In this document: piece by piece, positions 1 through 12,800 of the stretch | Layout: each line of letters starts with the position of its first letter | Position numbering within the stretch: position 1 is the first letter of the stretch | NCBI RefSeq assembly: GCF_029633865.1 | Contig: NC_079213.1 | Span: 110,942,836-111,006,835 of the forward strand | DNA: 64,000 bases | DNA from: Lampris incognitus | Lineage: Eukaryota > Chordata > Actinopteri > Lampriformes > Lampridae | Reading direction: 5' to 3' | Program-made: the position numbers and the translations under genes | The notes under the pieces: model-generated | Told to the model about the DNA's origin: nothing | The model's database searches: none | The model's input: only the letters and a program-made list of their open reading frames with translations

Positions 1-1387
1 CTGTATGTGGTTCCAGAGATTATTAGGAAATTCTAGATTATTCCCCAGTGCTCTAAAAACTTTCCAGAATTCTCTGGGGCTGTCCATAAATGATGGGTAA
101 CAGGTGTGAGCCAACCACTTGCAGGTAGAGGCGAGTTGTGCAAGGTTGACACAGGGTCATACCGTTATTATGGCAAGAAAGAAAAGAAATTACTCTTGAA
201 AACAGAAGTACGATTGTCACTCTTTGTAAAGAAGACCATTCCATGAGAGTCATTGCAAAAAAGGTCAAGTTTCATACAAAGGAATACAAAGCACCATTCA
301 AGGGTTCAAGCAGACTGGCAATACAGAGGACAGGCCAAGAGCAGGAAGACTTTGGGCAACAACAAAATCGGAAGATAAGAGATTCACAGTCGCGGAAATT
401 ACATGTGAACACTCAAGACTCGGAAATAATTACACAAAACACTGATGATTGATGATAAACAACAACTAGCATTGTACAATATGGCGAATACAAGCAGAAA
501 ATCTGCTCCCTATATACTCAAATGCACAAAGGAGATCGCTTCCTTATGTAACCCAGAATTCTTTCTCTCTCAGCTCCCCCTTGTCTACAGGGATCTCTCC
601 TGCACGCCCTGGTTAAGATTAGTGTCTCTGTGTTGTGTTAAGGGTGGGTGTGTCTTGTGGGAAAGAAGCAGAACTGCGTTCTCTTATTGTGGTAGAATTT
701 TATTTCCTTGACACCAGAACCAGGCAGTCATCACAGGTCTAGGAACCTTGCAAGATAATGCAATACGTATGCAATTACTATATGGTGCACAATAAGATGA
801 TTCATTCAGTATGTCTTCTTTTACGGTGAGGTCAACTGAGATACAACACTTTGGAACATATAATACAGATGAAAATAAGCAAGCCATAAACAAGCATGTA
901 GTATTGAAGCTATTGCCGATACTGCTAGTCAAAATCACGGCAAGAACGATATTTTTTTGATAACGATAAAACAATCTGCTTCTCAAACCCACATTAATCT
1001 ATTTAAAACATCTTAATTAACTAAAGCTATCAACAAATTAGATGGATGGGTGGTTTTGGTTCTCATATTTTAATAGATGTCACAAACTGCCGCTTAACAC
1101 AGCTTACCTTATAATGCAGTACGTATGTAAGTACTGCGTCCTGCACAGGACTTAACTAATACATATGGCCAGCTATACAGGAACCAAAACAAGGCAAGAG
1201 CCCCACCTAGCACTTAACTTTGGACAACTGCCTTGCACTTATATTACCTTTTTCCAGACAAAAAAAGATCTATTCATTGGTCAACTTCAGCCAACTAATG
1301 AATATACATTTTTCCATGCCTCACACCATAGGTTGGTTGAACATCTGGTCAGACACTGAGAAACACAGGCAAAAAGTAACCCGAAGC
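1..1387. other. No gene recognised (left edge)
   Basis: Short ORFs only, none resembling a known protein and none with an FN3 pattern. Upstream intron of the fndc7-like gene or flanking DNA. Confidence 0.5.
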
Positions 1388-1825
1388 ATCTGGGTAGCGT
1401 GGCGATCTTTTCCGTTGCCTACCAACACGGGGCTCGTTGGTTCGAATCCCCATGTTCGGTTTGGTCAGGCGTCCCTACAGACACAATTGGCTGTGACTGC
1501 AAATGGGAAGCCGGATGTGGGTATGTGTCCTGGTTGCTGCACTAGTGCCTCCTCTGGTCGGTCAGGGCGCCTGTTTAGGGGGGAGGGGGAACTGGGGGGA
1601 ATAGCGTGATCTTCTCACGTGCTACATCCCTCTGGCGAAACTCCTCACTGTCAGGGGAAGAGAAGCGGCTGGCGACTCCACATGTGTCGGAGGAGGCATG
1701 TGGTAGTTTGCAGCCCTCCCCGGATCAGCAGAGGGGGTGGAGCAGTGACTGGGACGGCTCAGAAGAGTGGGGTAATTGACCGGATACAACTGAGGCGAAA
1801 AGGGGGGGGGGGTCCAAAAAAAAAA
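1388..1825 (+). repeat. tRNA-derived SINE (family A), copy 1
   Basis: Head GGGTAGCGTGGCGATCTTTT with box B GGTTCGAATCC, then a conserved body (GACACAATTGGCTGTG, CTCACTGTCAGG, GCAGCCCTCCCCGGATCAGC) and a G/A-rich tail. Flanked by AAAAAGTAACCCGAAG (left) and AAAAAGTAACCCAAG (right), a target duplication. Confidence 0.5.
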
Positions 1826-2284
1826 GTAACCCAAGACTCGAAGCCCTTCGAGAGAGCAGTAACCCGAGACTTGAAGCCCTTCGGAGAGCTCCCTATATGA
1901 TTTCTCTCATGACAGTCTGGTAGTACCACATAACAAGACATTATAAGAGTTAAGCAGAACATAGGAGGAGGGGAACCAGGCTAACACGACATGACACGAC
2001 CTCCTCTAGAGCAGATTTGGCCAACACAAGCATAGAGAAACAAATGCACAATGAATAAATGATCGTTCTTAATGCTTCATGCCAATTTTCTTGCACAACA
2101 CTAGCTAGTAAGAAGAATTGAAAGCTTACAACACCTTCAGTTTGTGCAGATTTCAACATAAACAGACATTCCTGTGCCAGTGTCAACTGTAAAACGCTGC
2201 ATAAAACAAGCTGGATTAAATGAGCGTGTTGGCTGTCAGAAAACTATTATTTTGATGTTAAAACTAAAAGAAAAGGTCGACTTG

Positions 2285-2760
2285 GGCTCGGAGGCATAGA
2301 CTTTGGACCATTGAAGACTGGGAAAAGGTACTCTGGACCGATGCATCGAAGTTTGAAATCTTTGGATCCATCCGTCGATTTTTGTGAGAAGAACTCAAGA
2401 AAAGATGATGCCAGCATATGTAGTGCCCACTGTGAAGTGTGGTGGCGGTTCAGCCATGATGTGGGTTTGTTTAGCTGTACTGGTGTGGGAGACCTCTATG
2501 AAATTGATCGGATTTCGAAAAGAAGAACGGTACAAAATATTCCGTCCAAATACGCAACACCCTCAGGACTAAGATTAAATGGCATAAACTTTGTGTTAAA
2601 GCAAAACACAAATCCAAATTCTGCAGGAACTTTCTGGAAAGGAAAGAAGATTAGGGGCAATTACAAAATATGGCTCAATCACCTGGTTTAAACCCCATAG
2701 AGCTGTTGTGGGATCAGATCACCTGGGTCATAAAGTTTGTGAAGTGTGCCCATCTCCAAA
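2285..2760 (+). pseudogene. Tc1-like transposase fragment
   Basis: In shifting frames: WTIEDWEKVLWTDASKFEIF, MMPAYVVPTVKCGGGSAMMW, GLRLNGINFV and SPGLNPIELLWDQ-like text, matching the catalytic half of Tc1 transposases. Several frameshifts. No inverted repeats recognised. Confidence 0.5.
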
Positions 2761-2997
2761 GAAACTCCTATGGTAAATATTGCAGTCCATTTGGAAATCC
2801 ATTGAGAATGATAACTTCATAAATAAATAATAAATTAATATCCCAAATGCCTAAAATTTGCAAAGCAGTAATTAAATCTCACAGCGGATACTTTGATGAG
2901 AAACTTTTTTTGCCCCCAAATACTTGAAATACTTAACATAACATCTTAAAATACATTTTGATGTTTGTTTCATATAATTTGAAAACACTATTATTGG

Positions 2998-3440
2998 GGC
3001 GTCCGGGTAGCCTGGCGGTCTATTCTGTTGTCTACCAACACGGGTAGCGTGGCGGTCTATTCTGTTGTCTACCAACACGGAGGTTGCCAGTTCGAAACCC
3101 CGTGTTAGCTCCAGCTTGGTCGGGCGTCCCCTCAGACACAATTGGCCGTGTCTGCAGGCGGGAAGCCGGATGTGGGTATGTGTCCTGGTTGGGGCGCCTG
3201 TTCAGGGGAGAGGGGGCCGTGATCTTCCCACGTGCTACGTCCCCTTAGCGAAACGCCTCACTGTCAGGTGAAAAGAAGCAGCTGGCGATGCCACATGTAT
3301 CAGAGGAGCCATGTGGTAGTCTGCAGCCCTCCCCGGATCGGCAGAAGGGGTAGAGCAATGACTGGGACGGCTCGGAAGAGTGGGGTAACTGGCCAAGTAC
3401 AACTGGGGAGAAAAAAGGGAACCCCCCCCCCCCAAAATAG
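2998..3440 (+). repeat. SINE family A, copy 2, with duplicated head
   Basis: The first 39 bp (GGGTAGCSTGGCGGTCTATT to CTACCAACAC) are present twice in tandem (about 3005-3043 and 3044-3082). Box B is GTTCGAAACCCC. The middle of the body carries a deletion. Confidence 0.5.
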
Positions 3441-3628
3441 CAAGAACTACTTAAATGACGAGTGATTCCAAACATGTGAGCTGTAGTGTATAGCGGTAGA
3501 GACTGTTAATGGATAATCCCGGTTTCCCAGCTGCAAGCACTTTAAACGTGTAACCTCAATAGCAAAGGCCTCCATCTTTTGCCAGAGATATTGTGTGTGA
3601 TATAAATGCCCAACTCCTTCCTCTTCAG

Positions 3629-3886
3629 AGCCCTGCCAGCCAGGTGACGTGACAGCTGTTGGGTCATGTGAAAACGAGATGGTGGTGCTAGATTGGTCGG
3701 AGGCCAGGGGGGCGTCAGTTTACGTGGTCTCAGCCCAGGGAGACCTGGGATATGTCACAGAGTTCCAGACTAATGAGACAAGCTTCGAGACAACACTGCC
3801 CTGTGGACAGACATACAGCGTTACTGTCAAAGCGCAGGATGATCGATGTGACAGCCCTGTCAGCCAGCCTGCAGAACTCAAGACAA
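3629..3886 (+). CDS. fndc7: fndc7-like exon, FN3 domain 1 of the window
   Basis: First visible exon, phase 1-1, with an acceptor at 3627-3628 and donor GT at 3887. It has four cysteines (PC, GSC, PCGQ, DRC) rather than six, and one sequon (NET). Because it begins with a splice acceptor it is not the first exon of the gene. Confidence 0.5.
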
Positions 3887-6800
3887 GTACACATCTCCTC
3901 TATGCTTTTATGTTTTGACTATATTGACATAAGCAAGTTTGGTTTAGTGTGTTTACAGTTGTGGGTATGCCAACATGCATGCATTCCTGTATGCATGTGC
4001 ATGCATGTGTGTGTGTGTTGGTGTCTGTCCGTGTCTGTCCGTCTTGATACAACCACATGGAGTCTCTCTTCTCTCTCCTCAGCCCCCTGTGTGCCGCAGC
4101 ACGTAGAGAGCTACACACAGTGTGAGGACAGTCTGGGCTCTGTCAGCTGGGCCCAGAGTGACGGGGCGGAGTCCTATACGGCTGTGGCGGTGGGACTGGA
4201 CGGACACACCCACATGTGCACCACCAACACCACCGGCTGCACCTGGAACGACCTGCACTGTGGTGACCGCTACATCATCCACGTTATCGCCAACGACTAC
4301 ATGTGTAGTAGTTTACCTAGCAACAGCACATGGATATATATGGGTATGCAGCTAACGTTACTAACACTGAGCTACTCTTAGAACCTCAGGCTACTTGTGA
4401 AAAATCTTACAGGGTCTTCACAACTGGAATGTTTCAGGTTCTTCTCTTGAAAGTTACCACAAAACAAGAGAGTAGTTTTATGAATGACCATTTGTGTTGT
4501 TTGTCTTTTCTCTCTCTCTTTTTTTAATTGTAGCACCCTGTGTACCCCAGGGCCTGGAATCTTCTCTGGACTGCTCTATTAAGGTTAATGATTTCTAGTT
4601 CCTTTTTGTCAAACGTGCTGTAGTTTTGCACAATTTTTTTTTATACTTTCTGTGCTAGTCCAACTGCGACGCCAGATATTTCTATCAAAAATAATGTAAA
4701 ATCTGGAAGAGCTCTATTCTATTCTGTGCATAGGTTGGCTCACTGACTTGGGATGCCAGTGAGGCTGCTGAGTCCTACATTGTGACAGCAGAGACCAGCA
4801 GTGGGCACAAGGTGCAGCTTAGCACCAATGAAACCTCAGCTTCCATCTCGGAGTTCCTGTGTGGAGAAGAGTACTTCCTGTCTGTTGAAGCTGCAGACTC
4901 TGTGTGTAAAAGTGCCCCCAGCCCACCTGCACGTCTCAAGACAGGTAAAAAATCTTACTGTACCCTAAATCAGTGGTTCTCAATCATTTTGCCCCCTAGG
5001 CCCCCCATGTCACGGAAGTATTCCAGGGCCCCGCCAGGGGATATGATAGCCTGTCTGCCTGTCACCATTGCAACTCCATCTTTACACCCTCCAGTGCAGT
5101 TAGTTGAGCTTATTCCATTAAACCTAATATGAGCATAAAAGTGATTTAGAAATACCATTTGCTGCTGTAGTAAAACTCAAATATTTACGAAGCAAAAATC
5201 CTTCCTTTTCCCCATTCATAGCAAACATAGTATATGAAAGTGTGACATAAAAGCTATTATTATTTATAGAATATTAATTGCTTGCTTTGTGTTATTTATT
5301 TTGCTTTTTATAATTACTTATGTCTTGATTTTTTGTGATTGAAGTTTTAATATGTTGCTGTCATTTAATGTCCCTTTTTGGGCCCCAGCCCTCCTGTTTA
5401 GAACCATTGCCCTGCAAAAACATTGCATTTATTAACTGGAAATCAAAAGTAATCATATTTGAAGGATTGGCTATTGTTAGTACTTTATTGAATTTAAGTT
5501 CAACTCTTGATAATAATAATGATAATAATAATAATATTTTGACACAGAATGAATTTTATTGTGAAAATTAATCTACAGGTATAGTCTGAAATATGAAATT
5601 GATTTTTTTTATGAAGTTCATCTTGTCCTTTTTGCCCACAGAGCCTTGCCCTCCCACCACTGTCGCCAGTTCCATTTACTGTCTTTCCAACGTTGCCGTG
5701 GTAACATGGACGGCCTCTGCTGGGGCGGAGTTCTATATCGCCAGCGTGACACACAGAGATGGCCAATCAGAGAGCTGCTCATCAGTTAGCGAACAGTGTT
5801 ACACGCCTAGCCTACGCTGTGGACAGAACTACACAGTCACAGTCACAGCCTCCAACCAGCAATGTAGCTCTGACCCCAGTGAGGCTGGCACCCTGCAGTC
5901 AGGTGGGAATTAAACATAAAGGAATATTGATCTCCTGATGAGTAACATAACCATAGTAAAGAGAGTACAGTATTCAATTCTCACCTTATGTTCAAGTTAA
6001 ACAGTTAGTTACTATTTATTCCTGCAACACAAAGGATTCCAAGTTGTGTTCGGTACAATATGATTTGTGAATTTATCCCATACAGTTTTTGGTGTAGATT
6101 AAGTTTAACGCCATATTATAATGACAAGGAGGCAAACTAGAGATATAGAAAAGCCCCTATTTTACTCATAATTCACCCAGAAATTACCACTCATCACAGT
6201 TAAATTACATGTATTTCACTTGTAAGTTACTCAGTTATTTCTATGTAATGAACGGCCTGTAATTTAAGGGGTGATCCGGATTTCTTTTAAAATTGATAGG
6301 AACTGGATATAAAACATGATTATAGTAGAAATGGCAACAGAACCTCACGTTTCGTCCTAGTAAACAGCTTGTTAGTTAATAAGGAATAAAGTAGTTTTGA
6401 AATATTACTTTTCGCTTGCAAGTCTTTGTCAAAATCGTCCATCTGCCCAGTTCCCGCTTTTATATCATCTAATTGACAAGGGTTTGATTTCCGTCCTCAG
6501 GACAGAGCAGACATACTACCTCAGACATACTGAATCTGACACGCTTGCTTGTCACTACAGTTAGCTCATCAAAAAGCAGCACCGTGATGTCACTTCCCTC
6601 TGATTTGCTCCAGTACCTTGTGTTCCAACTGGTGTGGAGGTGACGATGGATTGTTCCAACAACAACGCTGTAGTGTCCTGGAATGCCAGCCTGGGGGCGC
6701 TGTCATACAACGCAGTGGCTGAAACCTTGAGCGGGGTGTCTTCCTGCGAGAGTACGGAACCACAGTGCACCTTGACCAACCTGACCTGTGGAGAGTCCTA

Positions 6801-9800
6801 CCTTGTCCAGGTGGTGGCGTTGGATGATGTGTGCTCAAGTTTGCCCAGCCAAACTGCAGAGTTACACCCAGGTGAGAAGAAAAATCATAAAGGTTAAGGT
6901 TTGATTTATTCAAGGAAATCTGGTATGTTGATTCACTTGATTTGTGCAATTCAGCCTTAACATGTGACCTTTATGACGACTCACCTAAACGTACAGTGAT
7001 TGCATTTCTATCAAGCTATTTTCGGGGGCATTTTGATGTTGAATAAATGATGAAATAACTGAAAAAAAATTGCAAAATATTGCAAAAATCGTTTTTATTC
7101 TCGCTAACGTTTAAAAAATTGAGGTGTCCAAAGATATTGTATGAAGAGGAGCGGTGGCATCAGAATTTCCAAATTTCTCCAATGGCAAGATCGCCCCTTT
7201 TACATTTTCCCTCTTAATCTTTTTGATGATGAAATCTTGTGAGATTGTTAATTGCTTAAAACTCGCTAATGGAAACTAACAATTTGCACTTTATGTATTT
7301 ATTTATTTTTGTTTTGACTTCAACAGTTCAGTTAAATTCTCTCTAACTTTTGGAGTGAAACGTGGCTGTTGAGTAGGAGACTGACTTCATGCACACATAT
7401 TATGATATTTTGGGAGCTTTTGAACCAAAATTAAATTTGATTCATGATGTTATTGGTACTCATGAACCTGAAAATCGCCACTAAGTGCCTTTAAAATCCA
7501 CTTACCTCCTGTGTATTGTATCCACAAATGTCAGTCTCCACATAGTCACTGTCCACAAAGCAGCTCCTCCAAGTGACCCCTTTTTAGCTTTGTGAGCTCC
7601 GATAGAGCACTCACAATAGAATGATTGTGGAATAAGGCAGAATAAGGCACCCATCACGTGCTCAGCATGCTGCCGATTCAAACCCGGCTCTCAAAATGCA
7701 ATGCTATGCTTTTCGTTTTCACATCATCTTTGTCTCATTTACTGTATGCAAGCCAATGAAGTAGAAATACCACAGATAAATAAAGTAGAAGGACAAATCA
7801 CAGTTGATATCCTGTTTCTAAGAACTGACCCACCATAAGACTTAGACCCTTAGTTGTCATTGAATCAGCTCATGTTTCAGCAAATCTTCATTTATCAGGG
7901 TGTCTGGGTAGCATAAAAGTCTATTCCGTTGCCTACCAACACGAGGCTCATCGATTTGAATCCCCGTGTTACCTCCGGCTTGGTCGGGCGTCCCTGCAGA
8001 CACAATTGGCCGTGTCTGTGGGTGGGAAGCCAGATGTTAGTATGTGCCCTGGTCACTGCACTAGCGCCACCTCTGGTCGGTCGGGACGCCTGTTCGGGGG
8101 GGAGGGGGAACTGGGGGAATAGCGTGATCCTCCCACATGCTACATCTCCCTGGTGAAACTCCACACTATCAGGTGAAAAGAAGCTGCTGGCGACTCCACA
8201 TGTGTCGGAGGAGGCATGTGGTAGTCTGCAGCCCTCCCCGGATCAGCAGAGGGATTGGAGCAGCAACAGGGATGGCTTGAAGAGTGGGGTAATTGGCCGG
8301 GTACAATTTGGGCGAAAAAGGGGGAAAGAAAATCCAACAAAAAAAAAAAAAACATTTATCATCATGACCTGAATGGATCTGTTAATGTGCCGTACCAGCT
8401 AAGCTACCTTACAGTATATGAATTTAACTCAAACCCTCTCCATCTCTCCCCCTCTCTCTCCCTCAGTTCCCTGCACACCCAAGATAAAAGGGGTGGTTTT
8501 GGACTGCTTCACAGACTCAGCCCTGTTGGAATGGGCGTACAGTGAGGGTGCCGTCTCCTACACTGCCACAGCCCAATCTGCCAAAGGCCATGTTTCCACT
8601 TGTACCACGAACTACACCAACTGTGAGCTGCTGGACCTGCAGTGCAGCCACAACTATTCTGTGACTATGGTGGCTTCAGGCAATCAATGTGACAGCCACC
8701 ACAGCACCAGTGTACAGGTGGTATCCGGTAAGGATAACGCAGTAAGCGCTTTTCCTAAGCAGAGGCGGGCATTTTGAATCCATTTGGCATCGATTGTGGC
8801 CATGTCATATCGATTCAGTAGAGCTTCTTTTCCAAACGGACTCATTACTTTAAAGCAAAGGAGAAGGACAAGAAAGGACACACGAGTGTCGTTAAGAACA
8901 TCACAGACCTTAAGAAACATTGACAGAGGTTGGCAGTACTGCGCTCCTGCTATTCTGCAAAACCCCAGCAAATTATGTCAATTAACATCGGAGCATCGCA
9001 CTCTCAATGATCAGCCAGGGACATCTCAAAACGAATGAGGTTGACGAGGGCACTACAGGGAGAAAGTTTTCTGTCTTTTTAAAGCTCCCAACTTCCCATG
9101 TCAACCCTCTTTTTCTCTTTCTGACTCTGAACTTTCTACTCTTTCTCACTCTCTCAGTACCCTGCCCTCCTGAAGCGGTTGTGGCTGTGCTTGACTGCCT
9201 TGCTAACACGGCCCGTGTGGAGTGGCAGGCCAGCAGCGGTGCAGATTCCTACATTGTCCAAGCTATTGGCCTGGAGGAACACGTGTCTGGCTGCCAGACG
9301 GACACAAACTCATGCGTTGTCTCAGACCTCCTGTGTGGCTTCACCTACAATGTCAGTGTAATTGCCACCAGCAACGGCTGCAACGTGTCCGAAAGCAGCA
9401 TCACACAGCTGCACACAGGTGAGATTGGTCAAAGACAGCTTACAGCCAAGATGATAAAGTTTGAGTATACAAACTATAAAACAACATCATCACCTAGAGA
9501 TATGAACTAGAGATAAATCAGCAAACAGTAATATCTTACACAAACATACAGGACTCTGGCTTTTTTAGTCATCCCTACTCTGGGAGATCCCTTTTTATTA
9601 TATGTGGGATTACATGCTGGTGAACATTCATTCAAAATTAAGATGAATTGACTGCTGGGATAGGCTCCAGCATCCCCGCTACCCGAGAGCAGGATAAGTG
9701 GTTCAGATAATGGATGGATGGATGAAATGTTGTTTAACATAAGATTTTATCTAGCAGTGGTTTTATTGGTTTTTACAGTCATGCCTTACGCATCACATAA

Positions 9801-12800
9801 ATCCACACGAGATTAACACTCTTCCGTCTGTCCCAGTGCCCTGTGTGCCAAACCAAGTGGTGGCCGACGTGGACTGTGACTCTGGGGCTGTTTCCGTCTC
9901 TTGGGAGCCCAGCAATGGGGCCTTCTTCTACACAGCAGTTGCCCAGGGGAACGGCGGCTACATGGCATCGTACAACAGCAGCGGGACAACATGCCAGTTT
10001 AGCGAGCTGTTGTGTGGCCTCTCCTACTCCATCACTATTACAGCCTCTGATAACACCTGTACCAGTGCTGAGAGCAGCGCAGTACAGCTCAACACAGGTA
10101 CAGTCAACACTTTATCAATATATCAATGTGATGTCCAAAATCTTGTTTGCCTGCACAGTCAACACAATACAAAATAATGGATTGTGGCAGAATAGCATCA
10201 GGTTGTTCCAGTAGAGCTGGAGATGCCTGCAGAATCTGCCGAGCTGCTCTAAGCTGCTGTAAGTGCATAGGATGCTCTAAAACTAAATCAAGAACCTCTA
10301 CATTTGTATTTTATTAACTTGGGTTCTTATGTGTTTGCTATGGTCTGCAGTGCCTTGCATACCCCAGAGGGTGGTAGCAAGGATGGAGTGCAGCAATGAC
10401 ACTGGTTTGGTGTCATGGGAACAAGGAGAGGGTGCAACTTCTTACCTGGTGCATGCTATTGGCCCTGATGGTCACATGACCCAGTGTAACAGCAATGCCA
10501 CCAGTTGCCAGCTACCCAGTATGCATTGCGGACAGCGCTACAACCTGACAGTGACAGCACAGGACGGACGGTGTGATAACAGCAATGCGTACCTCACCCT
10601 GCAGTCTGGTAAGCACTCTGGATCGAACTGTGTTAATGGGTTGAGTGTATGTTTTTGTTGTAAATGCTGATGTGTGTGCTTGTGCACGCCCAGGCACAAT
10701 GTCGTCCTTCTTGAAACTTTACCGGTTCCTCTACACTGTACACACGGGATTAAAGGTGCTGTGTGTAATTCTGCTTGAATCCTAACCTCTTATTCAGTGA
10801 TGTGAATAACACCATAATGAAAATCAAGCAAGACACACAAGTTCAAATAGAAAAGTAGAGGATACAGTACACAGCACCATGTACTGGCATCTGCCATTTT
10901 TCAAACACCTTCAGTAAGTTGCTGCAGTGTCTGTACAGTTTGCTGAGGACTACAGACTGGGGGGGGGGGGTTGTGTGTCAAACAAAAACAAACAATGTTT
11001 ATATAAACCAACTCCGGTAATATTGAATGCATAAATCTGGGGAGTGGGGGGTATGAGTTGTTTATTTTGTTTCAAACCTGGGTAGCACTGTAACCTTAGA
11101 TAGTACCTCTTTCTTCACGTTTTTCTCCCAGTGCCCTGCAGCCCTACCAATGTCCAGGCCTCCCTCCAGTGTCTCTTGAACTCTGCTGCTGTGACCTGGG
11201 AGCGTGCCAGTGGAGCAGTCTCCTACCTCGCAGTCGGCATCACGGAGGACGGGAGCCACTCGGTTGAATGTAATAATACCATCACCCAGTGTGAGCTGAG
11301 TGGCCTGCTCTGTGGACAGACCTACAACGTGAGCATGTTGGGTCAGGACGAGTCCTGCAACAGTGTGGAGAGTGACAACGTCTACATACAGACAGGTGAA
11401 GATCAGATTTCTTCATGAAGACTGGTCTTGACAGGCCGGGCATGATTAGACTGATTGTGAGAGTATTGCAAATCACATTTTGGCTTGAGTTCAGGTTCAT
11501 AAGGATAGAAAAAGTCTCCAAAACTCATTGTATTATTTGTTGTTTTACAGTCATCTGGCTGCTTCTTTGGGGAAACTTCAGTTCGTCAAATTGAATTTTT
11601 CCTTTTAGGGGTAAAGAAGATGCATTATAACTTTCTGTCACTGCTTTCTCTGTACCTCTTTTCCTCCTTTCATTCCTTACTTACTTTTCGCCCCTTCCCT
11701 CCATCCCTCTCTGCCTTCTCCCACCTCTCATTCATTCTCCCTCCAGCCCCCTGTCCTCCCCAGGACGTGGCCGTGGATGTACAGTGTGCTGCGGATGTCA
11801 TGGCCGTGTCCTGGTCCCCCAACCCCGATGCGGAGTCCTTCCACGTGGAAGTGGTGAGCAGCAGCGGGGCGTATCTGTCCTGTGATTCAAACAGCACCGG
11901 ATGCCTCATAGAGAACACACGATGTGGACACAGCTACAATTTCACCGCCGTGTCAGTAAGAGATGACTGCGAGAGCACACCCAGCCCCACCATACAGGTC
12001 TCCTCAGGTACACCAAGACTAGCACGAATCTGTTCAAATTACTGCTAGCTTCTACAAGGAGTGCTTCACTAATCATTTATCAGTCTCAGTTTAATTTTGG
12101 TGCCTCTGTATGACTGACATAGGTAAATGAGACCAACAGCAACAAGATTAGATAACACAGTGATTCCAAATGCTTGTCTCCGGGGTGGATTCCCCGCAAA
12201 ATCTGACGAAATGATTTACGGCACACAGACGGGATACATATTTACAATTAAAAATATATTACCTCATCACTTGTATATCTTACGAACTGTTTTTCCAAAA
12301 CACCACTGCATCTCTCACTTTTCCCTTCAAAAGAAATGCACGAGCCACCAGAGGTTGAATGGAGATCTTTGCATCAATGAAGTTGTTTTTCCACAAAATA
12401 AAACCGTTGCTTTTGTCCACAGCATTGTACAAAGTCAAAGTCTCCTCGTGGGAGTGTCTTGATGCATACTCAGTAATTGCTCAAGTGGTCTCATCTAGAC
12501 ATGACGATGTCACTCAGTTGAGTGATGAAACAGTTCATCTGGATACACTGTCAATAAACATTGTATCCAGATGAACTGATTCAACCTTCTTTGATTTCCT
12601 TGTAGGAGCTTTAACATAGTCTTCAAGGAGACACCATTTCCTTTTTTGGCCAATCTACAAATATTCTTTCTCTTGAATGAATGAATGAATGAATGAATGC
12701 CTTTGTTACAACGAAATTAAGTGCAACTCCCCAGTGGTACAAAATAAAAATAAATAAATATATATACATATATATATACACACAAATACTCAAAATACAA

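Noticed and set aside
1220-1900. Overlapping ORFs of 64-129 codons on both strands
   Set aside because: They lie within SINE copy 1. The same spurious frames recur in the other SINE copies.
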